In this document: positions 1 through 12,900 of the stretch, piece after piece
Layout of the letters: each line of letters begins with the position of its first letter
Numbering within the stretch: position 1 is the first letter of the stretch
Made by a program: the position numbers and the translations under genes
Notes under the pieces: generated by a model
Database searches by the model: none
The model's input: only the letters and a program-made list of their open reading frames with translations
What the model was told of the DNA's origin: nothing
Assembly (NCBI GenBank): GCA_041191405.1
Contig: JBEEOW010000016.1
Coordinates: 27,168-91,167 of the forward strand
Length of the DNA: 64,000 bases
Reading direction: 5' to 3'
From: JBEEOW01 sp041191405
GTDB lineage: Bacteria; Bacteroidota; Bacteroidia; Cytophagales; UBA9547

Positions 1-468
1 AGTTGGGAAATCTGAACGCCATCTTCCTGTTGTTGAAATTTCAGATGAAATACGATTTGAAGTTAAATACTCCCACTTAAACATTACTCCACTTGTACCA
101 GTAGATACTACATTAGAAAAAACTATAAAATAAGAGTTGTTATTGTTACTTATAAATTGAGATCCTAATGCTGTACCATTATAAATACCTTGCAATCCAT
201 TAAAAGTTACTGCGGGATTAAAATTTAACCCTGGAGTTAAAAATGAGGGTTTTGCATTGGCTGTGGTTGTACCGTTACCTGTAGGTGTAGTTGTTAAATG
301 AACCGTAGCTCCAGATGCATCATTGTTCCACTGAGTTACAGTTGAACCAGATAAAGTTAGGGTACCATCTGCTTTAAACCAAGCAGTTGGAGTTACCCCT
401 CCCGGACTTTGGGCAAATACTAACACACAATTAAATAAAATGCAAAAAGTTAATACCCAGTATTTCAT
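1..468 (-). CDS. Secreted protein, partial (C-terminus outside window)
   Basis: The reading frame is open from an ATG at 468 to the window edge (156 codons), so the C-terminus is missing. The N-terminus is a clear signal peptide (MKYWVLTFCILFNCVLVFAQ) with a likely cut after the Gln or the preceding Ala. The mature part is rich in Thr, Ser, Asn and Gly, and starts with a PTAWFKADG segment that is typical of Bacteroidota surface proteins carrying a concanavalin/LamG-like domain; a T9SS sorting domain would be expected in the missing part. The function is unknown. The protein is probably a surface or secreted adhesin or glycan-binding protein. The gene lies in the same direction as the giant repeat protein, separated by about 435 bp of repeat-rich DNA. 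Confidence 0.75.
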   Translation of the reverse strand, partial: MKYWVLTFCILFNCVLVFAQSPGGVTPTAWFKADGTLTLSGSTVTQWNNDASGATVHLTTTPTGNGTTTANAKPSFLTPGLNFNPAVTFNGLQGIYNGTALGSQFISNNNNSYFIVFSNVVSTGTSGVMFKWEYLTSNRISSEISTTGRWRSDFPT

Positions 469-590
469 TTGTATTCGTTTCAAATCAATCGCAATTTATA
501 ACTAAAACACATTACTTCCTTTTTTTAAAGTAAAAAAATACATACTGTTAGAGATGGGCAGCCTTAAAATTTCATATTGCAGATTTTACA

Positions 591-626
591 TACGCTTGTC
601 AAGGTCTATGACCGTTGACAACGTAA
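591..626 (+). repeat. Palindromic repeat E1
   Basis: This is a 36-bp quasi-palindrome with outer arms ACG/CGT, arms TTGTCAA and TTGACAA, inner arms GGTC and GACC, and a TAT loop. It belongs to the same family as the units at 760, 809 and 48594. It lies between two minus-strand genes for secreted proteins. No coding function is seen. Confidence 0.7.
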
Positions 627-759
627 AAGATAAAAAATGATAATAAGTTATAGCAGTTTAAATGAAATAAATTGATAAGTACTAGGCAAAGTCTTTTTTA
701 AATATTCAATCAGAAGTTATGCTATCTCTAAAGTAAGGATAGTTGCGAATTTCTATCTC

Positions 760-794
760 ACGTTGACAACGGTCATAAACCTTGTCAACCGTAA
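760..794 (-). repeat. Palindromic repeat E2 (inverted copy)
   Basis: Read on the minus strand this unit has arms TTGACAA and TTGTCAA around GGTT-TAT-GACC. The two arms are swapped relative to E1 but still pair fully. It faces E3 at 809, so the pair 760-843 could also fold as one larger structure. Confidence 0.65.
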
Positions 795-808
795 ATATAT
801 AGTTTTTA

Positions 809-843
809 TACGTTTGTCAGGTCTATGACCGTTGACAACGTAA
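809..843 (+). repeat. Palindromic repeat E3
   Basis: This unit is nearly identical to E1, with one base deleted in the left arm (TTGTCA followed directly by GGTC) and the right half unchanged (GACCGTTGACAACGTAA). It lies just downstream of the giant gene's terminator. The rest of the 469-903 gap is AT-rich DNA with no gene that I can support. Confidence 0.65.
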
Positions 844-854
844 TAATCTTGGAT

Positions 855-891
855 AAAAAAACGCAGACAGGCTTCAAACCCCGTCTGCGTT
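855..891 (-). terminator. Rho-independent terminator of the giant gene
   Basis: On the minus strand a 9-bp stem AACGCAGAC/GTCTGCGTT encloses a 14-nt loop and is followed by a run of seven T. It begins 12 bases after the stop codon of the 5040-residue gene. Confidence 0.85.
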
Positions 892-903
892 ATAATTCTC
901 ATT

Positions 904-3900
904 CTACTTAGTTTCGTTTATACTTCGAAGCAGTGTGATATAACCTTTTATTATTCCATGACCTTTAAATCTGTTGAGGTCAATTACATAATAATAAACA
1001 CCTTCTTCGAGTAATTCTCCATGGTTATTGGTTCCGTCCCACTCAAGTAAACCATTTGCCATGTATCTAACTTTCACTCCCCAACGGTTAAAGATTTCTA
1101 TTTTAGCATTTGGATAATTTTCAAGACCTAAAATTTTCCATGTATCATTTTGTCCGTCTCCATTTGGAGTAAATGTATTTACTGTATGTATATCACAATC
1201 AATCACTTTTACCTTAAATACTGTATCGGCTAATACACAAGTTCCATTCACTCCTTGTAAATGCACATCATATAAACCTGCATTTGCAAATGTATATGTT
1301 GAGGTACTTAATTTAGACCAAGTTGTATCTTGTTTTGCACCTAAATTATAATTCCATACCCAAATTGAAATACCAGAATAATCCATTTTTGGCTCAAATG
1401 TGATTACAAAGTTTGCGCAACTATCACCTACTATTAATTCAGGTTTTACCTTTTTCAACATGGTAATATTAGTAGTTCCATAATTATCTCCACAACCATC
1501 AATGTATTTTACAGTTAAAGTTGCATCATTTTCAGGAATTAAATTAATGGTATCTTCATTCGTTCCTTGAAGTTCATTATCTAAATACCACTCATAATAT
1601 CCTTTGATATTAGGGAATTTAGTTGCACTAAAATGTAATGGTGTACCAGGACAAACTCCAATTCTGTCATTTCCTATTTCAATATTCAAGGCTGGTTTAA
1701 TAGTCACCATTGCTGTATCTTTTTTACCAACACACACTGCATTATTATAAGTATATGTAGGTTCCACCAAATACATAATTGTACTTAATTGTGATGATTT
1801 ATTATTTGCTTTCACAATAATTGGTTGCCCAGTTCCTGATTTTGCATAACCTGTTATTGTTGGTCCAACCACTTTGGTAGTCCAATCGAAACTTGTTCCA
1901 TACGCTGTACCCGGCACCGTTGAGCTGAATTTTAGTGCATATTCTTGATTAGAACAAATAGTATCTAATGGTCTGTTAAATACCACATTAGGATACTTAG
2001 CAATTTCAACTAACACAGAATCAGAGTTATAGTCCCCTTTACAGTTTCTATCATTTACTTGTACAATTTTATAGCCTGTATTTGTCAATGGATCAACAGT
2101 TAACAGATAAGGATTGGTTGTAATTCCAGCAATTTGCGTTACTACACCATTACTTGCATATTTAATGGTATATGGCTTTGCACTTTCTTGATTGAACACA
2201 AATTCTAAATCTGAACTTGCACCCTGACATACTGTATTATTTCCTTGTAGCGAAACAAATGGTAATGAGTTCACTGTAATTGATGCTCTTCCAACCAAAC
2301 TTGTTGCTAATGCTTCACAATTATTTGCATCACTTAAAGTTAATAACTGATAATTTCTAGTTGAATTAGGAGCGACTTTAAAAATATATGGAGAACTTGA
2401 TATTCCACTTAAAGTTGAAATAGTTAATCCATCTTCGTATTTCAAACTCCAAGGACTCGAACCTGTTAATACAATTGAAATAGTAGCACTGTCTCCCTTA
2501 CAAATAATTGAATTACCTGTAATTTGTGCAGTAGGCAATGGCCTGATAGTCAAGTTCAAAGTTACAGTTGAATCACAACCATATTTGTTTTTCAAGTTAG
2601 CCACATACACACCTGATGCATTGTAAGTAATGCCATTAAAAACATATTTTAAACAAGCAGTTTCGGTTAATGTGGTAGTACTTGGATTGTTAATAGTTAA
2701 ATTCAATGTAACTGTTGAATCACAATTGAATTTGTTTTTCAAGTTGGCAACATACACACCCGAAGTTGTATAATTGGTTCCATTAAATAAGAAATTCGAA
2801 CAAGCTGTTTCGGTTAATGTAGTTGTACTTGGATTATTGATTGTTAAATTCAATGTGACTGTTGAATCGCAAGTATATTTGTTTTTCAAGTTGGCTACAT
2901 AAATACCAGAAGTAGTATAAGTTGTTCCATTAAATAAATAACTCGAACAAGCACTTACGTTCACATTTACATTGTTTTGTTTATTGATAATTAAATTCAA
3001 TGTTACTGTAGAATCGCAACCTAATTTGTTTTTCAAATTAGCAACATACAATCCTGTTGAGGTTTCTGTTTTCCCATTGAACACATAAGCATCACAAGCT
3101 GTAACATTCAACACCGTAGCACTTGGATTGTTGATTGTCAAGTTTAATGTAACTGTTGAGTCGCAACCAATTTTGTTTTTCAAATTAGCCACATAAACAC
3201 CCGAAGCAGTTTGAGTTACACCATTAAATGTAAATGATTTACAAGCTGTTTCAGTTAATACAGTTTGGCTAGATTTGTTGATAGTTAAATTCAATGTTAC
3301 CGTTGAATCACAATTGAATTTGTTTTTCAAATTGGCTACATACTGACCTGAATTTGTATATGTTGTGCCGTTAAACAAGTAGCTATCGCAAGCAGTTTCG
3401 GTCAATGTTGTTGTGCTTGGATTGTTAATTGTCAAATTCAAAGTAACTGTTGAGTCGCAATTGAATTTGTTTTTCAAGTTAGCAACATATACACCTGAAC
3501 TTGTATAAGTATTTCCATTGAAATCAAAACTCGAACAAGCCGTTCTATTTAATGTAGTTGTACTTGGATTATTGATTGTTAAATTCAATGTAACTGTTGA
3601 ATCACAATTAGCTTTATTTTTCAAGTTGGCTACATACACTCCCGAATTGGTGTAAGTTATACCATTAAATAAATAACTAGTACAAGCAGTTTCGGTTAAA
3701 GTAGTTGTACTCGGATTATTGATGGTTAAATTCAATGTAACAGTTGAATCACAATTGAATTTGTTTTTCAAGTTAGCAACATACACACCTGATGAAGTAT
3801 AAGTTGTTCCGTTGAAATCAAAACTAGCACAAGCAACTTCGGTCAATGTTGTTGTACTTGGATTATTGATAGTCAAGTTCAATGTTACAGTTGAATCACA

Positions 3901-6900
3901 ATTGAATTTGTTTTTCAAGTTTGCAACATACACACCTGAACTTGTGTATGTATTTCCGTTGAATTGATAACTCGAACAAGCAGTTTCGGTTAAGTTAGTT
4001 GTGTTTGAATTGTTGATTGTTAAATTCAAAGTTACTGTAGAATCACAATTCAATTTGTTTTTCAAGTTAGCAACATAAACACCTGAAGTAGTATAAGTAT
4101 TTCCATTGAATACATAACTCGAACAAGCAGTTTCGGTTAATATTGTTGTACTTGGATTATTGATTGTCAAGTTCAATGTAACTGTAGAGTCACAATTGAA
4201 TTTATTTTTCAAGTTGGCAACATACACTCCTGATGAAGTATAAGTTGTTCCGTTGAAATCAAAACTCGAACAAGCAATTTCTGTTAAGTTTGTTGTACTT
4301 GGATTGTTGATTGTTAAATTCAATGTAACTGTTGAATCGCAAGTGAATTTGTTTTTCAAATTAGCAACATACACACCTGATGAAGTATAAGTTGTTCCAT
4401 TGAACAAGAAACTCGAACAAGCTGTTTCAGTTAAATTAATATTATCAGATTTGTTGATATTTAAATTCAGCGTTACAGTTGAATCACAATTGAATTTGTT
4501 TTTCAAATTGGCAACATATACACCTGAACTTGTATATGTATTTCCGTTGAAAACAAATGAATTACAAGCAGTTTCATTTAGTAAAACTACATCTGGTTTG
4601 TTGATGGTTAAATTCAATGTAACTGTAGAATCGCAACCAAATTTATTTTTCAAATTAGCAACATACACACCTGATACAGTTTCTGTTACTCCATTAAATA
4701 AATAACTTGAACAAGCAGTTTCGGTTAAAGTGGTTGTGCTTGGGTTGTTAATGGTTAAGTCTAAAGTTAAAATAGAATCACAACCGAATTTATTTACCAA
4801 AGTATCATTGTATAAACCAGAACTTGTAATAGTTGCTCCATTAAAGAAATAAGAAACACAAGCTGTACGAGTAATAGTTTCGGCACTTGGGTTATTGATT
4901 GTTAAATCTAAAGTTAAAATAGAATCACAACCAAACTTATTCACCAAAGTATCTTTGTATAAACCAGAAGTTGTTTGTGTTATTCCATTAAATACAAATG
5001 ATTTACAAGCAGTACGAGTAATTGTTTCGGCACTTGGATTATTGATTGTAACAACTGTACTTCCATTAAACGCTGTACCAACACAATTTGCATCACTCAA
5101 TGCTTTAATAGTATAAGTAGTTGTAGTATTTGGTTTTACACTTATCAAATATGGACTTGTTGTGATGTTGTTTATTGTAACATCCGTTGTTCCATCAGTA
5201 TAAGTTAAGTTCCAAGGTTGAGAACCAGTTAACACTACACTCATATTAGCACTGATATTATTACAAACCGCTGTAGTTCCTGAAAGTGTAGAAGTTGGTT
5301 TATCATTTACTGTTACAGTAGTTGTTGCAGTATTTTTACATCCATTTCCATCTGTACCAGTTACAGTATAAGTTTGGGTAGATGTTGGGGTAAATGCTAC
5401 ATTGTCAAATACTCCATTATCCCAAGTGTAAGAGCTTGCCCCTGCACCAGTTAATGTTACAGTTTGTGTAGCACAGATTACAGCACTTGATGAATTAGCA
5501 GTTACATTCGGTAAAGTATTTACAGTAACGGTTGCTGTTGCATCATTTTTACAACCATTTGCATCTGTACCTGTTACGGTATAAGTGGTTGTTGTTGCAG
5601 GATTCGCAATAGGGTTTGCAATATTACTTGCTGATAAATCAGTAGCAGGACTCCATACATAAGTTACAGCACCGCTTGCTCCCAATGTTACCCCTGTTGA
5701 ACCAATACAATATGCTCCGCCTGTGGCAGTTACAATTGGTTTTGGATTCACTTGTACATTAACTAAAGCTGTGTTGAAACATCCTTTAGCATCGGTTCCT
5801 GTTACAGAATAGGTTGTAGTGCTTGCAGGTATAAATGAAACATTGTTTGTAACACCATTATCCCAAGTATATGAAATTGCTCCTCCACCATTTAAAGTTA
5901 CATTTTCGCCAATACATACGCTTGTAGCACTTGCATTGGCTGTAACTGTTGGTTTTGGATTGACTGTAATAGTGGCTGTTGCTGTGTTTTGACATCCATT
6001 GATGTCAGTTCCTGTAACTGTGTAAGTAGTTGTTGTTAATGGCGTTGCAATTGGGTTGGCAATATTACTTGCTGATAAATTTGTATTTGGCGACCAAGAA
6101 TAAGTAAATGCTCCACCTGCCTGTAACGCTGTTCCTGTTCCACCCTCACAGAATTCACCGCCTGTGGCAGTTACTGTAGGTTTTGGATTTACAGTTACAG
6201 TAGCTGTTGCTGTGTTTTTACAACCATTTCCATCAGTACCTGTAACTGTATATGTAGTTGTTGTTGCAGGATTTGCTAATGGATTTGAAATAGTTGCATC
6301 AGATAAATTTGTTGCAGGATTCCAAGAATAGGTAGTTGCACCACTAGCTGATAAAGTTACGCCAGTACCACCTTCGCAATATGCTCCACCTGTGGCAGTT
6401 ACAGTTGGTTTTGTATTTACAGTAACTGTTGCAGTTGCAGTATTTTTACATCCATTTACATCTGTTGCAGTAACTGTGTAAGTTGTAGTTGTTGTTGGGT
6501 TTGCTAATGGATTTAAAATATTGGTTGCTGATAAATTTGTTGCCGGGCTCCATGAATACGTTCCTCCAACCCCTGCACCAGTTGATGCTAAAGTTACACC
6601 GGCATCACCTTCGCAATATGCGCCACCCGTAGCAGTTACAACTAAGTCGGTATTTACAGTAACCGTTACCGAATTTGTATTTGTACATCCTTTTAAATCA
6701 GTTCCTGTTACAGTATAAGTTGCAGTTGAAGTTGGCACAAAAGGAACATTATCAACTACGCCATTATTCCAAGAATAAGAAGTAGCTCCTGAGCCTGTTA
6801 ATGTTAAACTTCCTCCTGTACAAACACTTGTTGCAGATGAATTAGCTACTACATTTGGTTTTGGATTCACAGTAACTAAGGCTGTAGCTGTATTTTTACA

Positions 6901-9900
6901 ACCATTTGCGTCTGTTCCTGTAACTGTGTAAGTAGTTGTTGTTGCAGGGTTAGCTAATGGATTTGAAATATTTGTTGCTGATAAATTAGTTGCAGGGCTC
7001 CATACATAAGTATCAGCACCACTTGCTCCCAACGTTACGCCTGCACCAGCCTCGCAAAACTCTCCGCCTGTAGCTGTAACTGTTGGTAGCGAATTTACAT
7101 TTACTGTTGCAGTAGCTGTGTTTGTACAACCATTTGCATCTGTTCCTGTAACTGTATAAGTAGTAGTTGTTGCAGGATTTGCTAATGGATTTGAAATATT
7201 TGTTGCAGATAAATTAGTAGCAGGACTCCAAACATAAGTATCGGCTCCACTTGCACCTAAAGTTACACCTGCATCACCGAAACAATAAGTTCCTCCTGTA
7301 GCTGTTACTGTTGGTTTATTACTTACTGTAACCAAAGCAGTTGCTGAGTTTGTACAACCGTTTATATCAGTAACAGTTACTGTGTAAGTTGTATTTACTG
7401 GTGGGTTTGCAACTGGATTTGCAATATTTGGGTCAGATAAATTTGTAGTTGGCGACCAAGAATAAGTTGTTCCAGCACCACCACCAATGGTATTTAATGT
7501 TACGCCTGAAGTTCCAATACAATATGCTCCACCTGTAGCATTTACAGCTAAAACCACATTTACTTTTACAGTTACTGAAGCAGTATTGGTACAACCTTTG
7601 GCATCGGTACCAGTTACGGTATAGGTTGTAGTTGCTGTAGGCACAAAACTAACATTGTCAACTACGCCATTATCCCAATTGTATGATACCCCACCACTTC
7701 CCGACAATGTAATACTTGAACCTGTACAAACACTCGCATCTGTTGAATTAGCTACAATGTTTGGTTTTGGATTTACAGTAACTGTGGCAGTAGCTGTATT
7801 TTTACAACCATTAGCATCTGTTCCTGTTACAGTATAAGTTGTTGTAGTATTTGGATTAGCCAATGGATTGGCAATTGTTGCATCAGATAAATTAGTGACA
7901 GGACTCCATACATAACTCACAGCTCCACTTGCTCCTAAGTTCACACCTGCACCTGCCTGACAAAATTCTCCGCCAGTTGCATTTACAGTTGGTAATGCAT
8001 TTACTGTTATTGTTTTTGTTGCAGTATTGATACAACCGTTTGCATCTGTTCCAGTTACTGTATATGTTGTAGTAGTTAATGGAAAAATGGCTACATTATT
8101 GGTAGCTCCGTTATCCCAAGTGTAAGTACTTGCTCCACTTCCAGTTAACACAGTACTTTCACCCAAACAAATCACTGATTTACTAGCATTTGCTACCACT
8201 ACTGGTTTTGGATTTACAGTAACTGTTGCTGTAGCTGTGTTTGTACAACCATTTGCATCTGTTCCTGTTACTGTATAAGTTGTAGTTGTTAAAGGAGTTG
8301 CTAAAGGATTTGCAATATTAGTTGCTGATAAATCTGTAGCTGGACTCCATGAATAAGTGACTGCACCACCAGCATTTAAAGTAACGCCTGCACCAGCCTC
8401 ACAATAAGCTCCACCTGTGGCAGTTACTATTGGTTTTGGATTTACAGTTACTGTGGCAGTAGCTGTGTTTGTACAACCGTTTGCATCTGTTCCTGTTACT
8501 GTATAAGTTGTAGTATTTAAAGGTGTTGCTAATGGATTTGAAATATTAGTTGCTGATAAATTTGTAGCAGGGCTCCATGCATAAGAATTTGCACCGCTAG
8601 CTCCCAAAGTTACCCCAGCACCACCAGTACAATATGCACCGCCTGTGGCAGCAACTGTTGGTTTGGTATTTACAACCACGGTTACACTTGCAGTATCTTT
8701 ACAACCATTCACATCTGTTGCGGTTACCACATAAGTAGTTGTAGTTGCAGGATTTGCTAAAGGATTTGAAATATTGGTTGCTGATAAATTTGTAGCAGGA
8801 CTCCATGAGTATGTTCCTCCAAGTCCAGCACCCGATGAGGTTAAAGTTACTCCCGCATCACCCAAACAATATTGTCCGCCTGTGGCAACAGCCGTTAAAC
8901 CTGAATTTACAATCACATTTACAGATGCTGATTTAGTACAACCATTTGCATCAGTTCCTGTAACTGTATAAGTTTTTGTGGTAGTTGGAGAAAATGAAAC
9001 ATTATCCGTAACTCCATTATCCCAAACATAAGAAACGCCACCACTTCCAAATAAAGTAATTGAACCACCCAAACAAACACTTGTTGCACTTGCATTGGCA
9101 ACAATATTTGGTTTTGGATTTACAGTAACTGTTGCAGTAGCAGTATTTTTACAACCATTGATGTCAGTACCAGTTACTGTATAAGTGGTAGTTGTTGCAG
9201 GGTTTGCAATAGGATTCGCAATATTACTTGCTGATAAATTGGTAGTTGGCGACCATAAATAACTCACAGCACCACTTGCAGAAATAGTTACTCCGGCACC
9301 GCCTTCACAAAATGCACCACCTGTTGCAACCACTGTTGGTAATGAATTTACAGTAACAGTTACTGTTGCAGTATTCACACAACCGTTTGCATCAGTTCCT
9401 GTTACTGTATATGTTTGAGTTGATGTTGGAGCAAATGCTACATTGTTTGTTACTCCATTATCCCAAGTGTAAGTACTTGCTCCACTTCCTGTTAAAGTAA
9501 CATTTCCCCCAATACAAATACTTGACGCAGTTGTATTTGCCACAACTGTTGGTTTTGGGTTTACTGTAACAATCGCATTTCCTGAAAAAGTACCTGTACA
9601 ATTTGCATCATTTACAGCAGTAATTGAATATGTTTTGGTAGATGTAGGCGATACAGAAATCAAATAAGGTGATGTGGTAATTCCTGAAATAGTTACAGGT
9701 GTTGTGCCATCAGTATAGGTGATTGTCCAATTTGGGGAACCAGTTAACGCAACACTTAAGTTAGTACTTGCCCCAATACAAACAGCAGTTGTTCCTGATA
9801 TTGTTGCAGTTGGTTTTGGATTAACTGTTACAACTGCCGAACCTGAGAATGTTCCAGTACAATTTGCATCAGAAACAGCTGTAATAGCATATGTTTTTGA

Positions 9901-12900
9901 ACTTGCTGGAGAAACCGATATTAAATAAGGACTAGTAGTGATTCCTGAAATTGTAACAGGCGTTGTACCATCAGTGTAAGTGATTGTCCAATTTGGATTA
10001 CCAGTTAAAGCCACATTTAAGTTTGTACTACTTCCTTCACAAATAGCTGTTGTACCTGATATTGTTGCTGTTGGATTTGGATTTACAGTAACTACTGCCG
10101 AACCTGAGAAAGTTCCTCCTGAACAATTTGCATCATTTACAGCAGTTAAAGTATATGTTTTGGTTGATGTTGGTGAAACTGAAATCAAATACGGTGATGA
10201 AGTAATCCCAGAAATAGTAACTGGTGTAGTTCCATCAGTATAGGTGATTGTCCAGTTTGGTGTACCTGTTAATGCAACACTTAAATTGGTACTATTGCCT
10301 GCACAAATTGCTGTTGTACCCGAAATAGTTGCAGTTGGTTTTGGATTAACGGTAATTGTTGCATTGCCAGAAACTGTTCCACCGGTACAATTTGCATCTG
10401 AAACTGAAACCAAAGTATAGGTTTTGGTAGATGTTGGCGAAACTGGAATTAAATAAGGAGATGAAGTAATTCCTGTGATAGAAGTATTTACAGTTCCGTC
10501 ATTGTAAGTGATAGTCCAGTTTGGCGTACCAGTTAGAACAACATTTAAATTACTTGATTGTCCGTTACAAATAGTAGCATTACCAGAAATTGTTGCTGTT
10601 GCTAAAGGATTTACAGTTACTAAAGCCGAACCAGAGAATGTCCCTGTACAATTTGCATCATTCACAGTGGAAACTGTATAAGTTTTTGTAGATGTTGGAG
10701 AAACAGCCAACACAAAAGGTGATGCTGTTATTCCATTAATTGTATTGCTTGTAGTTCCGTCAAATACTGTTACAGACCAAGGTTGCGTTCCTGTAAGTGC
10801 AATACTCAAATTAGTGCTTGCGCCAACGCAAATTGTATTGTTACCTGAAATAGTTGCTGTTGGTCGAGGATTAACTGTTATTGTTGCAGTTCCTGTAAAA
10901 CTTGTTCCAACACAATTCACATCTGAAACCGCAGTTAAAGAATAAGTTGTTGTGGCACTTGGCGAAACAGATATCGAATACGGACTAGATGTTATTCCTG
11001 AAATAGTTACAGGCGTAGTGCCATCAGTATATGTAATTGACCAAGGCTGATTTCCTGTTAATGCAACAGTTAAGTTTATACTAGCTCCCAAACAAATTGG
11101 TGCAGTTCCTGAAATAGTTGCTGTTGGTTTTGGATTCACAGTTACGGTTGCTGTTCCTGAAATAGTTCCAACACAATTTACATCTGATACAGCAGTTAAT
11201 GAATATGTTTTTGTTGATGTTGGAGAAACTGATATTAAATAAGGAGATGCTGAAATTCCTGAAATAGTTACAGGTGTTGTTCCGTCAGTATAAGTAATTG
11301 TCCAGTTTGGAGTTCCAGTTAATGCAACACTCAAGTTTGTGCTACCACCAATACAAATTGGTGTTGTTCCTGAAATGGTAGCAGTTGGTTTTGGATTTAC
11401 TGTAACCGTTGCTGTACCAGAGAAAGTTCCTACACAATTCACATCCGACACAGCAGTTAATGAATAATTTGTAGTACTAGTTGGTGATACAGCAATAACA
11501 TACGGACTTGAAGTAATTCCCGAAATAGTTACAGGTGTAGTTCCATCGGTAAAAGTAATTGACCAAGGCTGATTTCCTGTTAATGCTACACTCAAATTAG
11601 TACTTGCTCCTATACAAATTGCATTGGTTCCTGTAATTGTTGCAGTTGGTTTTGGATTTACTGTTACAGTTGCTGACCCAGTAAAACTTGTTCCTACACA
11701 ATTTACATCCGAAACCGCTGTTAAGGTATATGTTTTTGTTGAAGTTGGCGATACCGAAATCAAATATGGACTTGCTGTTATTCCTGAGATAGTTACAGGA
11801 GTAGTTCCATCAGTGTAAGTGATTGTCCAAGGTTGGTTACCTGTTAAAGCAACACTCAAATTTGTACTTGCTCCAATACAAATTGGTGTTGTACCCGAAA
11901 TAATTGCTGTTGGTTTTGGATTAACTGTTACAGTTGCTGTTCCTGAAAAAGTGCCACTACAGTTTGCATCAGTTACAGTTAAAAGTGAATACGTTTTTGT
12001 TGATGTTGGCGAAACAGGAATTAAGTATGGACTTGATGTGATTCCAGAAATTGTAACTGGCGTTGTACCATCGGTGTAAGTGATTGTCCAGTTTGGAGTT
12101 CCAGTTAATGCAACACTTAAATTTGAACTTGCTCCAATACAAATTGCATTTGTTCCAGATAAAGTTGCTGTTGGTTTTGGATTGATAGTTACAATTGCAG
12201 TTCCAGAGAAAGTACCAGTACAATTTGCATCAGCCACAGCAGTGATTGTGTAAGAAGTTGTACTTGCTGGTGAGACTGAAATTATATAAGGAGAAGATGT
12301 GATTCCTGAAATAGTTACTGGTGTTGTACCATCAGTGTAAGTGATTGTCCAGTTCGGATTACCTGTTAATGCTACACTTAAGTTTGTACTTGCACCGGCA
12401 CATATTGCAGTAGTTCCAGATATTGTTGCCGTTGGATTTGGATAAATTGAAACAACAGCCGAACCAGTAAAACTTGTACCCACACAATTCACATCCGACA
12501 CCGCAGTTAATGTAAACGTTTTATTTGTGGTTGTTGTAACTGGAATTAAATAAGGCGAAGATGTTATTCCTGAAATAGTTACAGGCGTTGTGCCATCGGT
12601 GTATGTAATTGTCCAGTTTGGAGTTCCAGTTAATGCAACACTTAAATTGGTACTAGCTCCCGAGCAAATTGAAGTTGTACCCGAAATAACCGCTGTTGGT
12701 TTTGGATTAACTGTTACTATTGCCGAACCAGTAAAACTTGTGCCAGTACAATTTGCATCCGAAACCGCTGTTACTGTATATGTTTTGGTTGATATTGGAG
12801 AAACAGCAATTGTATATGGTGATGCTGTGATTCCATTAATAGTTGTACTTACCGTTCCATCGGTATAAGTAATATTCCAATTTGGAGTTCCAGTTAATAC

